Source of the DNA: an uncultured Roseburia sp.
GTDB taxonomy: Bacteria > Bacillota > Clostridia > Lachnospirales > Lachnospiraceae
Length of the DNA: 64,000 nucleotides
Assembly: GCA_910587865.1 (NCBI GenBank)
Contig: CAJUNX010000013.1
Coordinates: forward strand, 1 to 64,000
Direction: 5' to 3'
A program made the translations under genes and the position numbers. Shown here piece by piece: positions 51,771 through 59,994 of this stretch (the stretch's first letter is position 1; each line of letters begins with the position of its first letter). The notes below the pieces were generated by a model. The model saw nothing but the letters and a program-made list of their open reading frames with translations, was not told the DNA's origin and did not search any database.

Positions 51771-52963
51771 GTGTGGTTCCTTTCGAAAATCGTCTGAAGA
51801 AGTGTCTCCAGGCGATGGATATAAGTATGCTTTTCCCTGACCAGCTGCAGGCCGTTTTCTGCGATTTCACGTGCACGGGCCGGGTGCTCAAGATAATAGA
51901 AACATTTGTCGCGGAGATCCTCCGCACTTTCATACACCTCAAGCGTCTCTCCCGGGACAAAATATTCGGGCAGCTCTGGCTGATAATTGGTGATCGCGAA
52001 TCCGCCGCAGCCTAAGATATCCCAGATCCGCAGCGGGATGCCGGAGCGGATCGGCTTGGAGGTCATATTCAGATTCACCGTGCTGCGCGCGAAGATTAAC
52101 GGCATCTCTGTCAGTGTTTTTGCGAGTCCGCGGTTGTGAATCCCAGAGATACTGCTGGTATCGCTCGCGGTGTAGATGTCCAGGGAATAGCCGGCGTCCG
52201 TCAGGGCGGAGGCGAGCAGCTTCATCAGCGAGACGCGCTCTAAGGCAGAGATTTTGTTGCCGATATACAGCTGGGACACGACGGTCCGGTCGGTCAGATA
52301 CGGGGCATTCGGCGGGGAGCAATAATTCGGAAGATGCGCTTTTACCGCATCAATGATCTCATCCGTGAGCAATTCCTCAATAAAATAATATCCGTATATC
52401 TTTGACTGGGCATTCATGATGCCGTTTAAAAAGCCGGAGATATAGGCCGGCGGATTCGTCATTGTGTCGTAGGCGCATTTTTCCGTGTAGAGCGAGCCGA
52501 CAAAGGAGACGTCGGCTGCAAAGCGGCTGCTGCGGGTGTTTTTCTGAATGACTGACTGCATATAGGCCGGGTCTGTGGCCAGCGGCAGATAGAAGACATG
52601 TCCCGGATGTAAAGGGGCGATTTCCTCATACTGGCTACGGTCGAATAGGAACAGGTAGTTGCAGTCGTGATCGATAGAACGGCTGTAAAGCTCCATCACC
52701 GGGGAGTCCACGGTCCAGCCGGCATATGGAATGTGAAATATATTACAGACATCGGATACGGTCGGAAAGAAATTGACGGAGAAAACGAGATCATAATTGC
52801 CGTTTAGCAGCGTTTGGCTTACGGACTGTACGACCTCGCTGGGTTTTCTGTCTTTGTGGTAAACTTCGTCAGACAGCTCCGTTACCCCGACTCCGAGCTC
52901 CCGGAAAGCCGAGAGCAGATACGGTTCGCAGATGCTGCCATAACGGTAAAATAGCAGTTTCAT
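51767..52963 (-). CDS. DUF3880/CgeB-like glycosyltransferase
   Basis: The protein has 398 residues. Motifs shared with its neighbour are L-V-F-S-V-N-F-F-P, V-S-F-V-G-S-L-Y, I-Y-G-Y-Y-F-I-E-E-L-L, L-N-M-T-S-K-P-I-R-S-G-I-P-L-R and W-D-I-L-G-C-G-G-F. It is the first gene of the minus-strand trio and divergent from the gene at 53081. The family has no fully assigned reaction; CgeB is linked to spore surface maturation in Bacillus. Confidence 0.8.
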   Translation of the reverse strand: MKLLFYRYGSICEPYLLSAFRELGVGVTELSDEVYHKDRKPSEVVQSVSQTLLNGNYDLVFSVNFFPTVSDVCNIFHIPYAGWTVDSPVMELYSRSIDHDCNYLFLFDRSQYEEIAPLHPGHVFYLPLATDPAYMQSVIQKNTRSSRFAADVSFVGSLYTEKCAYDTMTNPPAYISGFLNGIMNAQSKIYGYYFIEELLTDEIIDAVKAHLPNYCSPPNAPYLTDRTVVSQLYIGNKISALERVSLMKLLASALTDAGYSLDIYTASDTSSISGIHNRGLAKTLTEMPLIFARSTVNLNMTSKPIRSGIPLRIWDILGCGGFAITNYQPELPEYFVPGETLEVYESAEDLRDKCFYYLEHPARAREIAENGLQLVREKHTYIHRLETLLQTIFERNHT

Positions 52964-53005
52964 ATGCGATTCCTTTATTATGAAGTATCTTTTGAATAAA
53001 TCCTG

Positions 53006-53014
53006 TGTTATAAT
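53006..53014 (+). promoter_or_regulatory. Extended -10 promoter in divergent gap
   Basis: TGTTATAAT (TGnTATAAT) lies at 53006-53014, without a good -35. It faces the gene at 53081. The 117-bp gap separates two divergent glycosyltransferase groups. Confidence 0.45.
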
Positions 53015-53080
53015 AGGCTATCGGCATTTGGACAGGGATTGTTAATGGATTTTTTATACAAAAAATGAAAGGAAAACGGG

Positions 53081-54676
53081 ATGAAATTCGGAGAAGAGAC
53101 CGCCGCAGCGCTTGCAGTCATGAGAAAGCAGAAGAAAATGGCAAGGGATTATCTGTTGGAGGATGCGGTGTCGGCGGGATATCAGCTGACGATTGCAGCG
53201 GAAGGACTGCCGGCCGGGCAGCAGGACATAATCGTTGCGCTGATAAGAAAAGAGATACCGCTCGATTATCCGCAGATTGCGGTTTGGTGGTATTCTGTTT
53301 TGATGGGTGTAAAAAAGGATCCGTCCGTTTTTCTGGAATTTATAACATATATCCGGGCAAATCGAAATGCGTTTTCTCTCAATACACAGTATTTTCTGTT
53401 TTATCAATTAAAATCCGCGAGATTCCAGTTCTCTGTGCTGCATGACCCGGATAATCAGAGAGAACTGTGGTATTATTTTAAGGAGGTCGTGGAAGGTTTC
53501 GCAGAAGGGGTGCGGATGACACCGGAGTGGATTCCTGCGGAGAAAAGGGATGATACGCTGGCGGTGGTGATTACGGAACAGTTTCTTAAAATCCAGCACG
53601 GGCCCTCAAAAACGGCCATGGACCGTTGTATGGCCCTAATCACGCGGATGAGGAAACGGGTTATTCTGATTAACACGGCGGAGGTGCTCAGTCAGGCGGG
53701 CAGGATTGCCTATGCCGGCAGTGTAATCGGAAATTATATGCCCGGGCTGAATAAGATAACAAAGCTGGACTGGAAGGGGATTACAGTGCCGTATCATCAG
53801 TGTTCCGATACCATGCCGGATCAAAGCGAGATAGAGGAACTTCTTGGCATCATTCGGAAACTGGCGCCGGGGTATGTGATTGCCATTGGCGGCAGTGGGA
53901 TACTTGCGAATCTTGTGAGCAGAATGCTGCCGGTGCTGACAGTGGGACTGTGCCCGAGTGATTTGGAATTTACGATGACGCAGTTTCAGACGCTGAGCCG
54001 GAGACTGACATCCGGTGAGAAGAATCTGCTGGCGGAGCTGGGATACGATGAAGATGATGTGATTGAAAGTATTTTTACTTCCGGTTTAAAAGCACAGGCC
54101 GAGCGGATCACGAGAGGAGAGCTTGGGGTAAGTGACGATAAATTCCTTATGATTGTTGTCGGGGCCAGGCTGGATACCGAGGTTACGAATGAGTTTATGA
54201 AGATGCTGGACGAGACGGTTTCCGGGAATATGCATGTCGGTTTTTTGGGCTGGTTTTACAAATATGAAGAATGGATAAAGCAATATCCCAGACTTAGGGA
54301 TTACACCTCGCATTTCGGGTTTTGTGCCGATATACTCTCAAGGCTGGAAGTGTGTGACCTCTATCTGAATCCGCTGCGCCAGGGAGGGGGAACGTCGTGT
54401 GTGGAAGCGATGTTTATGGGGCTTCCTGTTGTGACGATCGGATATGGCGATGTTGCGGTCAATGCGGGAGATGCGTTTTGGGTAAGCGATTATGCGGAGA
54501 TGAAAGCAAAGATTATACGGTATCAGAAAGACAGGATGTATTACGACGAGATGTCGAAGCAGGCAAAGAAACGGGCTGCGATCCTGCTGGATACTGAGAC
54601 AGAATTTACAAATATAATTGAGATATATGCGGAGCGCATGAGACAAAAAGAGCATAAGGGGGATAGAGGAGAATGA
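53081..54676 (+). CDS. GT-B fold glycosyltransferase
   Basis: The protein has 531 residues with AAAGGAAAA upstream. The first ~300 residues are helical then alpha/beta. The C-terminal half (~330-520) is a GT4/GT41-like donor domain with F-L-M-I-V-V-G-A-R-L, Y-L-N-P-L-R-Q-G-G-G-T-S-C-V-E-A-M-F-M-G and L-P-V-V-T-I-G-Y-G-D-V. The arrangement recalls HMW1C-like cytoplasmic transferases that modify proteins directly, which would fit flagellin as target, but I cannot separate this from a GT4 enzyme by eye. It overlaps the FkbM gene by ATGA. Confidence 0.72.
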   Translation: MKFGEETAAALAVMRKQKKMARDYLLEDAVSAGYQLTIAAEGLPAGQQDIIVALIRKEIPLDYPQIAVWWYSVLMGVKKDPSVFLEFITYIRANRNAFSLNTQYFLFYQLKSARFQFSVLHDPDNQRELWYYFKEVVEGFAEGVRMTPEWIPAEKRDDTLAVVITEQFLKIQHGPSKTAMDRCMALITRMRKRVILINTAEVLSQAGRIAYAGSVIGNYMPGLNKITKLDWKGITVPYHQCSDTMPDQSEIEELLGIIRKLAPGYVIAIGGSGILANLVSRMLPVLTVGLCPSDLEFTMTQFQTLSRRLTSGEKNLLAELGYDEDDVIESIFTSGLKAQAERITRGELGVSDDKFLMIVVGARLDTEVTNEFMKMLDETVSGNMHVGFLGWFYKYEEWIKQYPRLRDYTSHFGFCADILSRLEVCDLYLNPLRQGGGTSCVEAMFMGLPVVTIGYGDVAVNAGDAFWVSDYAEMKAKIIRYQKDRMYYDEMSKQAKKRAAILLDTETEFTNIIEIYAERMRQKEHKGDRGE

Positions 54677-55854
54677 AGGAGTCTGAGCAGATCCGATCGG
54701 TCATAAAAATGATCAAAAGCGTTACTGGCGCGATGCATCAGAGAAGGATAAGCATGGAAGATATACAGAATATTCAGATGGCGGCAGGCGAGCTGAACCG
54801 AATGTTATATCATTCAGAGCGGCTGAAGTTCCAAAAGACATATGATCTGCGTGTGGACAGTGAATATGACCGGTATGTCTGTGAAATAGAGCAACTGACA
54901 GCGCTTTGGGAGCAGTCGCTGGAGCGGCGTGCCGGAATCATGGCGGACAGGGGATTTTGGGAGCTGTATGAATATTTTAAATATGTGGGTGCAGATACCA
55001 TATATCAGTCGGTCGTCGACAGGTTTAGGAATCTGCCTGAGGGAATGCGGATTGAATTTCTGTCGCTGCGGCACCGTTATCTGTTTTTGCAGAACGGGAT
55101 AGACTATACTCAAAATGACTTCTCACTGATCAGACAGCATGTGGATCTGATGGAGAGAGAAGTGGAAAACTACAGATGGCTATATGGGCGGCTTTCCGAT
55201 TACCGTTCGAAATTAGTGCTGAATGGGATTATACGTTACTGGTTCCGGTTTGACATTCAGGAGCTGCACAGACTGAGTGAAGGGGCTTTTTTGGATTATT
55301 TTGATTTAGATATCCTGCAGTGTGACGAAAATGAAGTCATAGCTGATTTGGGGGCGTATACAGGGGACTCCGTGCTTGGTTATATCAGGGCATACGGAAC
55401 GTACAAAAGAATCTATGCGTATGAACCGGATCCCTCAAATTATCAGAAGCTGGTGCAGAATGTCGGGAAGCTGCCCGATGTTGTGATGCGGCAGAGGGGT
55501 GTGTGTGATAAGCCCGGAATTCTGTACATGGATGGTACTGCAGGCAGCGCGGGAGGAAAGATCCTGGATCAGGGCAGCCGGGAAATTGCGGTTACTTCGC
55601 TGGATGAGGATATTCAGGAACCATTATCGATTATAAAAATGGATATCGAAGGTGCGGAGAAGGATGCGATCAGAGGCGCCTCCTCACATATCCGGTCAGA
55701 AAAGCCCAGGCTGCTGATCTCGACCTATCATATCCCGGAGGATATTTTTGAGATTCCGAGGCTGATTTCTGATATGCGGGAGGATTACAGGTTTTATATG
55801 CGGCTGAACGGGCGTGGAATATGGCCGTGCGATTATGTATTATTTGCGATATAG
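54673..55854 (+). CDS. FkbM family methyltransferase
   Basis: The protein has 393 residues. The N-terminal ~200 residues are helical. The C-terminal FkbM domain begins V-I-A-D-L-G-A-Y-T-G-D-S (SAM motif I, about 222-233) and includes Y-E-P-D-P-S-N-Y and I-I-K-M-D-I-E-G-A-E (~318-327). FkbM enzymes are O-methyltransferases, common in glycan clusters. Coupling with the upstream GT-B gene suggests they act on the same sugar. Confidence 0.87.
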   Translation: MKESEQIRSVIKMIKSVTGAMHQRRISMEDIQNIQMAAGELNRMLYHSERLKFQKTYDLRVDSEYDRYVCEIEQLTALWEQSLERRAGIMADRGFWELYEYFKYVGADTIYQSVVDRFRNLPEGMRIEFLSLRHRYLFLQNGIDYTQNDFSLIRQHVDLMEREVENYRWLYGRLSDYRSKLVLNGIIRYWFRFDIQELHRLSEGAFLDYFDLDILQCDENEVIADLGAYTGDSVLGYIRAYGTYKRIYAYEPDPSNYQKLVQNVGKLPDVVMRQRGVCDKPGILYMDGTAGSAGGKILDQGSREIAVTSLDEDIQEPLSIIKMDIEGAEKDAIRGASSHIRSEKPRLLISTYHIPEDIFEIPRLISDMREDYRFYMRLNGRGIWPCDYVLFAI

Positions 55855-55866
55855 GGACGGAGGGAT

Positions 55867-57048
55867 ATGAGCGAAAAACGTTTGATATTTTTTACGGGAG
55901 TCTATGATACGCTGGACATATTTACCTGTGAGCTGCAGCGTGAGTTTGAGAGGATGGGTTATGAGACGATGCTCTTTGATTCAGGGAATACGGAGGAGGG
56001 CTTAAGGCGCCTGGCCGGATTTCTGAAAAAGCCGGTAAAAGCGGCGATCACCTTTAATAATCTCGGGTATAACATGGAGCTTGTGGCGGGAAAGAATATC
56101 TGGGATGAACTTGGGATCTGCTGCATCAATATTCTCATGGATCATCCGTTCTGCTATAAGGCTGCTTTGGACGGGTCGCCGAAGTTTGCGGCGGTGCTGT
56201 GTACGGACCGGAATCACATGCGCTATATACAGAGATTTTATCCGCAGATACCGGTCACCGGGTATCTCCCGCATGCGGGTATTGATCGCGGGACGCCGGC
56301 GAAGCGGATTGCTGACCGGCAGATGGATGTGCTTTATGCGGGAGGCTTGTCGAGGAAGTTCGCGCAGAACATATACCCGGATTTTGCGAAATATACAGAG
56401 TTTGACGCAAGGCAGATTGGGGATGAGGCGTATCGTCTTCTGGTCGCGGATCCAAAACAGACGACGGAGGCGGCCATCGAGCGCGTGCTGATGGAAAAGG
56501 GGATCTGCCTGTCGGAGGAAGCGTTGTGCGGCCTGATCGCGGATCTGCACTATGTGGATCTGCTGGCGACCTCCCGGTATCGTGAGCTTGTGATAAAAAC
56601 GCTTGTGGAGGCCGGAATTTCCGTCCATCTGTACGGATACGGGTGGGAGGAGTGCAACTGGATTGACAGCCCGAATCTTCATTATGGAGGCAGGGTATCT
56701 GCGGAAGAGATTGTCGAAAAGATGCGGGACGCAAAGATTGTGCTGAGCACGATGACCTGGTTTAAGGACGGGACCCATGACCGGGTATTTAACGGCATGC
56801 TGGCCGGTGCGGTTGCGGTGACGGACAGTTCCGTGTATATGAGAGAAGAGTTTGGAGACGGTAAGGGTGAGCTGGTGATGTTTGAACTCACGGAACTGGC
56901 AGGGTTGCCAGAGCAGGTTCGCGGGCTGCTCTCAGACCTGGAAGAGATGCAGCGGATTGCGGAGAGGGGACGTGCCTGCGCGCTGAAAAAGCACACCTGG
57001 CGGGAGCGTGCCAGAGAACTTGAGGAAGATCTGCTTTGTCAGCTGTGA
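55867..57048 (+). CDS. CgeB-like glycosyltransferase (module B)
   Basis: The protein has 393 residues with GGACGGAGGG upstream. It aligns with the C-terminal ~390 residues of the module A protein: N-I-L-M-D-H-P, T-D-R-N-H-M-R-Y-I, Y-L-P-H-A-G, H-L-Y-G-Y-G-W, A-K-I-V-L-S-T-M-T-W-F-K-D-G, M-L-A-G-A-V-A-V-T-D. It lacks the ~190-residue N-terminal part of that paralogue. It starts the second CgeB-DUF4422-GT8 set. Confidence 0.78.
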   Translation: MSEKRLIFFTGVYDTLDIFTCELQREFERMGYETMLFDSGNTEEGLRRLAGFLKKPVKAAITFNNLGYNMELVAGKNIWDELGICCINILMDHPFCYKAALDGSPKFAAVLCTDRNHMRYIQRFYPQIPVTGYLPHAGIDRGTPAKRIADRQMDVLYAGGLSRKFAQNIYPDFAKYTEFDARQIGDEAYRLLVADPKQTTEAAIERVLMEKGICLSEEALCGLIADLHYVDLLATSRYRELVIKTLVEAGISVHLYGYGWEECNWIDSPNLHYGGRVSAEEIVEKMRDAKIVLSTMTWFKDGTHDRVFNGMLAGAVAVTDSSVYMREEFGDGKGELVMFELTELAGLPEQVRGLLSDLEEMQRIAERGRACALKKHTWRERARELEEDLLCQL

Positions 57049-57140
57049 AATACAGGTGTGTGATTGGAAGCCGGCATTGCAGGGCAGCATGTACGGATGT
57101 ACGGCTCATATGGATTATCGTTTGTAGAAAGGTTGGGGAA

Positions 57141-57638
57141 ATGATTCAGACAGGAGCGATTACGGATGCCGATATGATTTTTTTCTACCTGAGCATGCTG
57201 GACTATCTGAAACCGAGGCGCGTACTGGATATCGGGATGTTTTTAAAGCGGGCGGGATTTATCTCCAGGCAGGCAATGGCGCAGGAGATTTCAGAAGAAA
57301 TTGTATTGTGTGGGATCGACGTATTTTTGGAATATCCGCTGGAAATTTATGAGACGATTTATCATTCGGTGACGGATCGGGAGACATTTTTTCGTGAGAT
57401 CGAAACCGATATATTCGTTCCCGAAAAACGGTTTGACGCGGCGGTGCTGCTGGGAATGGACGGGATTCTGTCGGAGGAAGAAGAGGGGAGGCTGTTTCCC
57501 CGCCTGCTACGCCTCTCGCGTGGCGTGATGGCGGAGGTGGAGACGGCGGAACGGCTGATCCGCATGGGCGCCGCCGGCGGGTATCAGCCGGTTTCAACCG
57601 GGGTGAAGAATTTTGCGTGGATTCCGGCGATGGAATAA
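57141..57638 (+). CDS. Unknown protein in module B (Rossmann-like start)
   Basis: The protein has 165 residues. ATG 57141 follows AAAGGTTGGGGA; longer in-frame starts overlap the previous gene. L-K-P-R-R-V-L-D-I-G-M-F-L resembles a methyltransferase motif I, but the glycine-rich loop is missing and the protein is short. It could be a non-catalytic or degenerate relative. It is the only gene of module B without a counterpart in module A. Confidence 0.55.
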   Translation: MIQTGAITDADMIFFYLSMLDYLKPRRVLDIGMFLKRAGFISRQAMAQEISEEIVLCGIDVFLEYPLEIYETIYHSVTDRETFFREIETDIFVPEKRFDAAVLLGMDGILSEEEEGRLFPRLLRLSRGVMAEVETAERLIRMGAAGGYQPVSTGVKNFAWIPAME

Positions 57639-57744
57639 CGAACCCGTGCGGCGCCGATGGCGGAAGACAGGCAGCCGGATCGGATACCGGCGGCGGAAGG
57701 AGAAGTCGGGAGATATTTGGTGATAAAAGGAGAGAGATGAGAGG

Positions 57745-58452
57745 GTGGATACCAGGATATATGTTATGACACACAGGAAATTCGAGCCGCCGCAACCAGA
57801 ATATTATATTCCGCTTCATGTCGGAAAAAGCGGCAAAGAAGATCTGAATTATACCGGAGATGATACCGGAGACACGATTTCCGAGAAAAATGATACCTTT
57901 TGTGAGCTGACGGGGCTGTACTGGATCTGGAAGAACGTGCGCTGTGATGTGGCGGGGGTATGCCATTACCGCAGGTACTTTGTGCGCAGGGGATCGCAGG
58001 ATGAGCCGGGCCCGCTCGGACAGAAGCTTCTGAACCGGGACAGTATCGAACGATGCCTGCAGACGTATGACATGATTGTGCCGGACAGTGGGATGACGCA
58101 GGAGGGCAGTGTGTGGAACCAGTATGCGCTGCGCCACCGGATCGCTGACTGGATGGAATGCGGGAAGATTATCCATGAGCTGTGCCCGGAATATGATCCG
58201 GCATATCAGTGGAGTCAGAATTGTAATTTTGTCTCTCTCGGCAATATGGTGATTACCAGGAAAGAGATTCTGGATGAGTATTGTGAATGGCTGTTCCGGA
58301 TTCTCTTTGAGGCGGAGCGGAGGATTGATACGAGCGGATATGACGCATATCAGCGGAGGATATTCGGATTCCTGTCGGAGAGGCTGTTTCGGGTGTGGCT
58401 GTTAAAGCAGCCGCTCCGCATCCGGGAGGAGCCGGTGCTGCTGACCGGCTGA
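57745..58452 (+). CDS. DUF4422 glycosyltransferase (module B)
   Basis: The protein has 235 residues with a GTG start after AGGAGAGAG. T-R-I-Y-V-M-T-H-R-K-F-E-P-P, D-D-T-G-D-T-I-S, E-L-T-G-L-Y-W-I-W-K-N and C-H-Y-R-R-Y-F closely match the protein at 43625, which has ~115 more C-terminal residues. The high similarity suggests the same donor or acceptor class. Confidence 0.82.
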   Translation: MDTRIYVMTHRKFEPPQPEYYIPLHVGKSGKEDLNYTGDDTGDTISEKNDTFCELTGLYWIWKNVRCDVAGVCHYRRYFVRRGSQDEPGPLGQKLLNRDSIERCLQTYDMIVPDSGMTQEGSVWNQYALRHRIADWMECGKIIHELCPEYDPAYQWSQNCNFVSLGNMVITRKEILDEYCEWLFRILFEAERRIDTSGYDAYQRRIFGFLSERLFRVWLLKQPLRIREEPVLLTG

Positions 58453-58501
58453 ACAATTCTGCGGGCTGTCGGGAGGAAGGATGGCGAAAGGTGGGACATC
58501 G

Positions 58502-59455
58502 ATGAAAATGAATATTGCAGTTTCAATCAATCAGGCGTTTATCCGGTATCTTTATGTGATGCTGGTGTCGCTGTTTGAAAATAACCGGCGGCAGAATCTG
58601 TGCGTCTGGCTGATGTCGGCGGATCTGACCGATGCGCAGGTTTATATCTTTGAGGAGCTGGCACAGTCCTATGGGCAGGAATTGCGGTTTATCCGCATTG
58701 GGAAGGAATTGTTCCCGAAGGATCTTCCTTTTACGGAGCAGATTACGATTGAGACATATTTCAGACTGGCGCTGCCGGATCTGCTGCCGGATGAGCTGGA
58801 ACGGGTGCTGTATCTGGATGCGGATATTATTATAAACCAGCCGCTTGATGAATTTTATTTCAGGGATTTTGAGGGAAAATCGCTTTGCGTGTGCAGGGAT
58901 GTGACCGCTGCCTCCGCGGCCCACATCAGCACGTCGCCAATGTTCGCAGAACTCCGGGAGAAACCTGGATTTACCTATTTTAATGCCGGTGTCCTTCTGA
59001 TGAATTTAAAGAAGCTGCGGGAGAAGGTAACGCTGGAATATTTCGTGCAGCAGGCGCTGCGGCTGAAAGACCACCTGACCTATCATGATCAGGATCTGCT
59101 GAATTACCTGTTCTATGGTGATGTGATATATGCGGACGAAAAGAGGTTTAATCTGATTATCAGGCCTGCGTGCAACTCGGGATTCACATACGAAGAGATA
59201 AAGGATATGGCGGCGATTCTGCATTATGCGGGCCCCAAGCCATGGCGCCATGAAGAGGTGCGCTATGAGCTTGAGCGATTTTGGTGGGAGTATGCGAAGA
59301 TGACGCCTTATTATGTGGAGCTGCTGGAGGATATTGTGCTGGGGGAGATCCATACCGGATCGCTGGATCAGCTGTACCGTGACTTAAAACAGGAAAATGA
59401 CGAACTCCGGCAGATTGTCGACAAATGTATGGCATTGCTGCAGAAGCTGTCATGA
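58502..59455 (+). CDS. Family 8 glycosyltransferase (module B)
   Basis: The protein has 317 residues from ATG 58502 (AAAGGTGGG 6 bp upstream); ATG 58481 directly after GGGAGGAAGG is an alternative. Motifs are L-D-A-D-I-I-I-N, Y-F-N-A-G-V-L-L-M-N, D-Q-D-L-L-N and H-Y-A-G-P-K-P-W. The C-terminal coil parallels the module A GT8. Same family role: transfer from a nucleotide sugar with retention. Confidence 0.88.
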   Translation: MKMNIAVSINQAFIRYLYVMLVSLFENNRRQNLCVWLMSADLTDAQVYIFEELAQSYGQELRFIRIGKELFPKDLPFTEQITIETYFRLALPDLLPDELERVLYLDADIIINQPLDEFYFRDFEGKSLCVCRDVTAASAAHISTSPMFAELREKPGFTYFNAGVLLMNLKKLREKVTLEYFVQQALRLKDHLTYHDQDLLNYLFYGDVIYADEKRFNLIIRPACNSGFTYEEIKDMAAILHYAGPKPWRHEEVRYELERFWWEYAKMTPYYVELLEDIVLGEIHTGSLDQLYRDLKQENDELRQIVDKCMALLQKLS

Positions 59456-59465
59456 CAGGCAGGAT

Positions 59466-59493
59466 TAAAGTATTCGTGATGAATAGCCGATAT
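59466..59493 (+). promoter_or_regulatory. SigD-type promoter inside the glycosylation island
   Basis: TAAA at 59466-59469 and a full GCCGATAT at 59486-59493 have 16-bp spacing (one more than at flgM, flaG and flagellin). It lies 57 bp before the helical protein gene and ties that gene to the flagellar regulon. Confidence 0.65.
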
Positions 59494-59550
59494 AATTAAA
59501 AGTGTCACATTTAATGAAAGGAAGACCAGGAAGGTCAGGGTGAGTGAATC

Positions 59551-59913
59551 ATGGAAGACAGCAGAAGAGAACAGGTGGAGGCGCTGGAGGTATTGTTGGA
59601 GTTTAACGGGCGCCTGGTGAAGAACATCGGGATTGTGATCAAGGAGCTTTCCGGCGCACGGCTGGAGGATACGGATAAGTTCATAAAAGGGATTGTGGAT
59701 GCGATGAACTGGGAGATCCAGGTTATGAACGGAACGATGGAGCTGCTGAATGAGGGGAAGGAGCGCATCAATAAGGAAGCGTTTAATCAGAGCATTCTTG
59801 CAGTCGGGGACGCGATCGCCGCGAAGGATGATGTGAAGCTGGCAGCGGCATTCGCAGAAGCGCTGATTCAGTTTGAAGGACTTGGAAAGGCTGCGGCAGA
59901 AGTAATACAGTAA
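59551..59913 (+). CDS. Small all-helical protein, SigD-controlled
   Basis: The protein has 120 residues, soluble and fully helical, with no recognisable catalytic motif. It resembles the 93-residue protein at 39596 in its C-terminal pattern. It has its own SigD-like promoter and an intrinsic terminator, so it is transcribed mainly alone, in step with flagellin. A chaperone or adaptor role for flagellin or its glycosyltransferases is inference. Confidence 0.65.
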   Translation: MEDSRREQVEALEVLLEFNGRLVKNIGIVIKELSGARLEDTDKFIKGIVDAMNWEIQVMNGTMELLNEGKERINKEAFNQSILAVGDAIAAKDDVKLAAAFAEALIQFEGLGKAAAEVIQ

Positions 59914-59920
59914 GGACAAG

Positions 59921-59959
59921 GCTGACTGCTATGGAGGGACATAGGGTCAGCTTTTTGTT
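59921..59959 (+). terminator. Intrinsic terminator before legB
   Basis: GCTGAC (59921-59926) / GTCAGC (59946-59951), with inner CTATG/CATAG, is followed by TTTTTGTTT. Confidence 0.8.
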
Positions 59960-59994
59960 TACGGATGGAATAGAATGGAGAAATTGGAACGATT

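Noticed and set aside
48633..52963. Inverted GT block as an insertion sequence or prophage cargo
   Set aside because: No transposase, integrase, terminal repeats or target duplications were seen at its borders.
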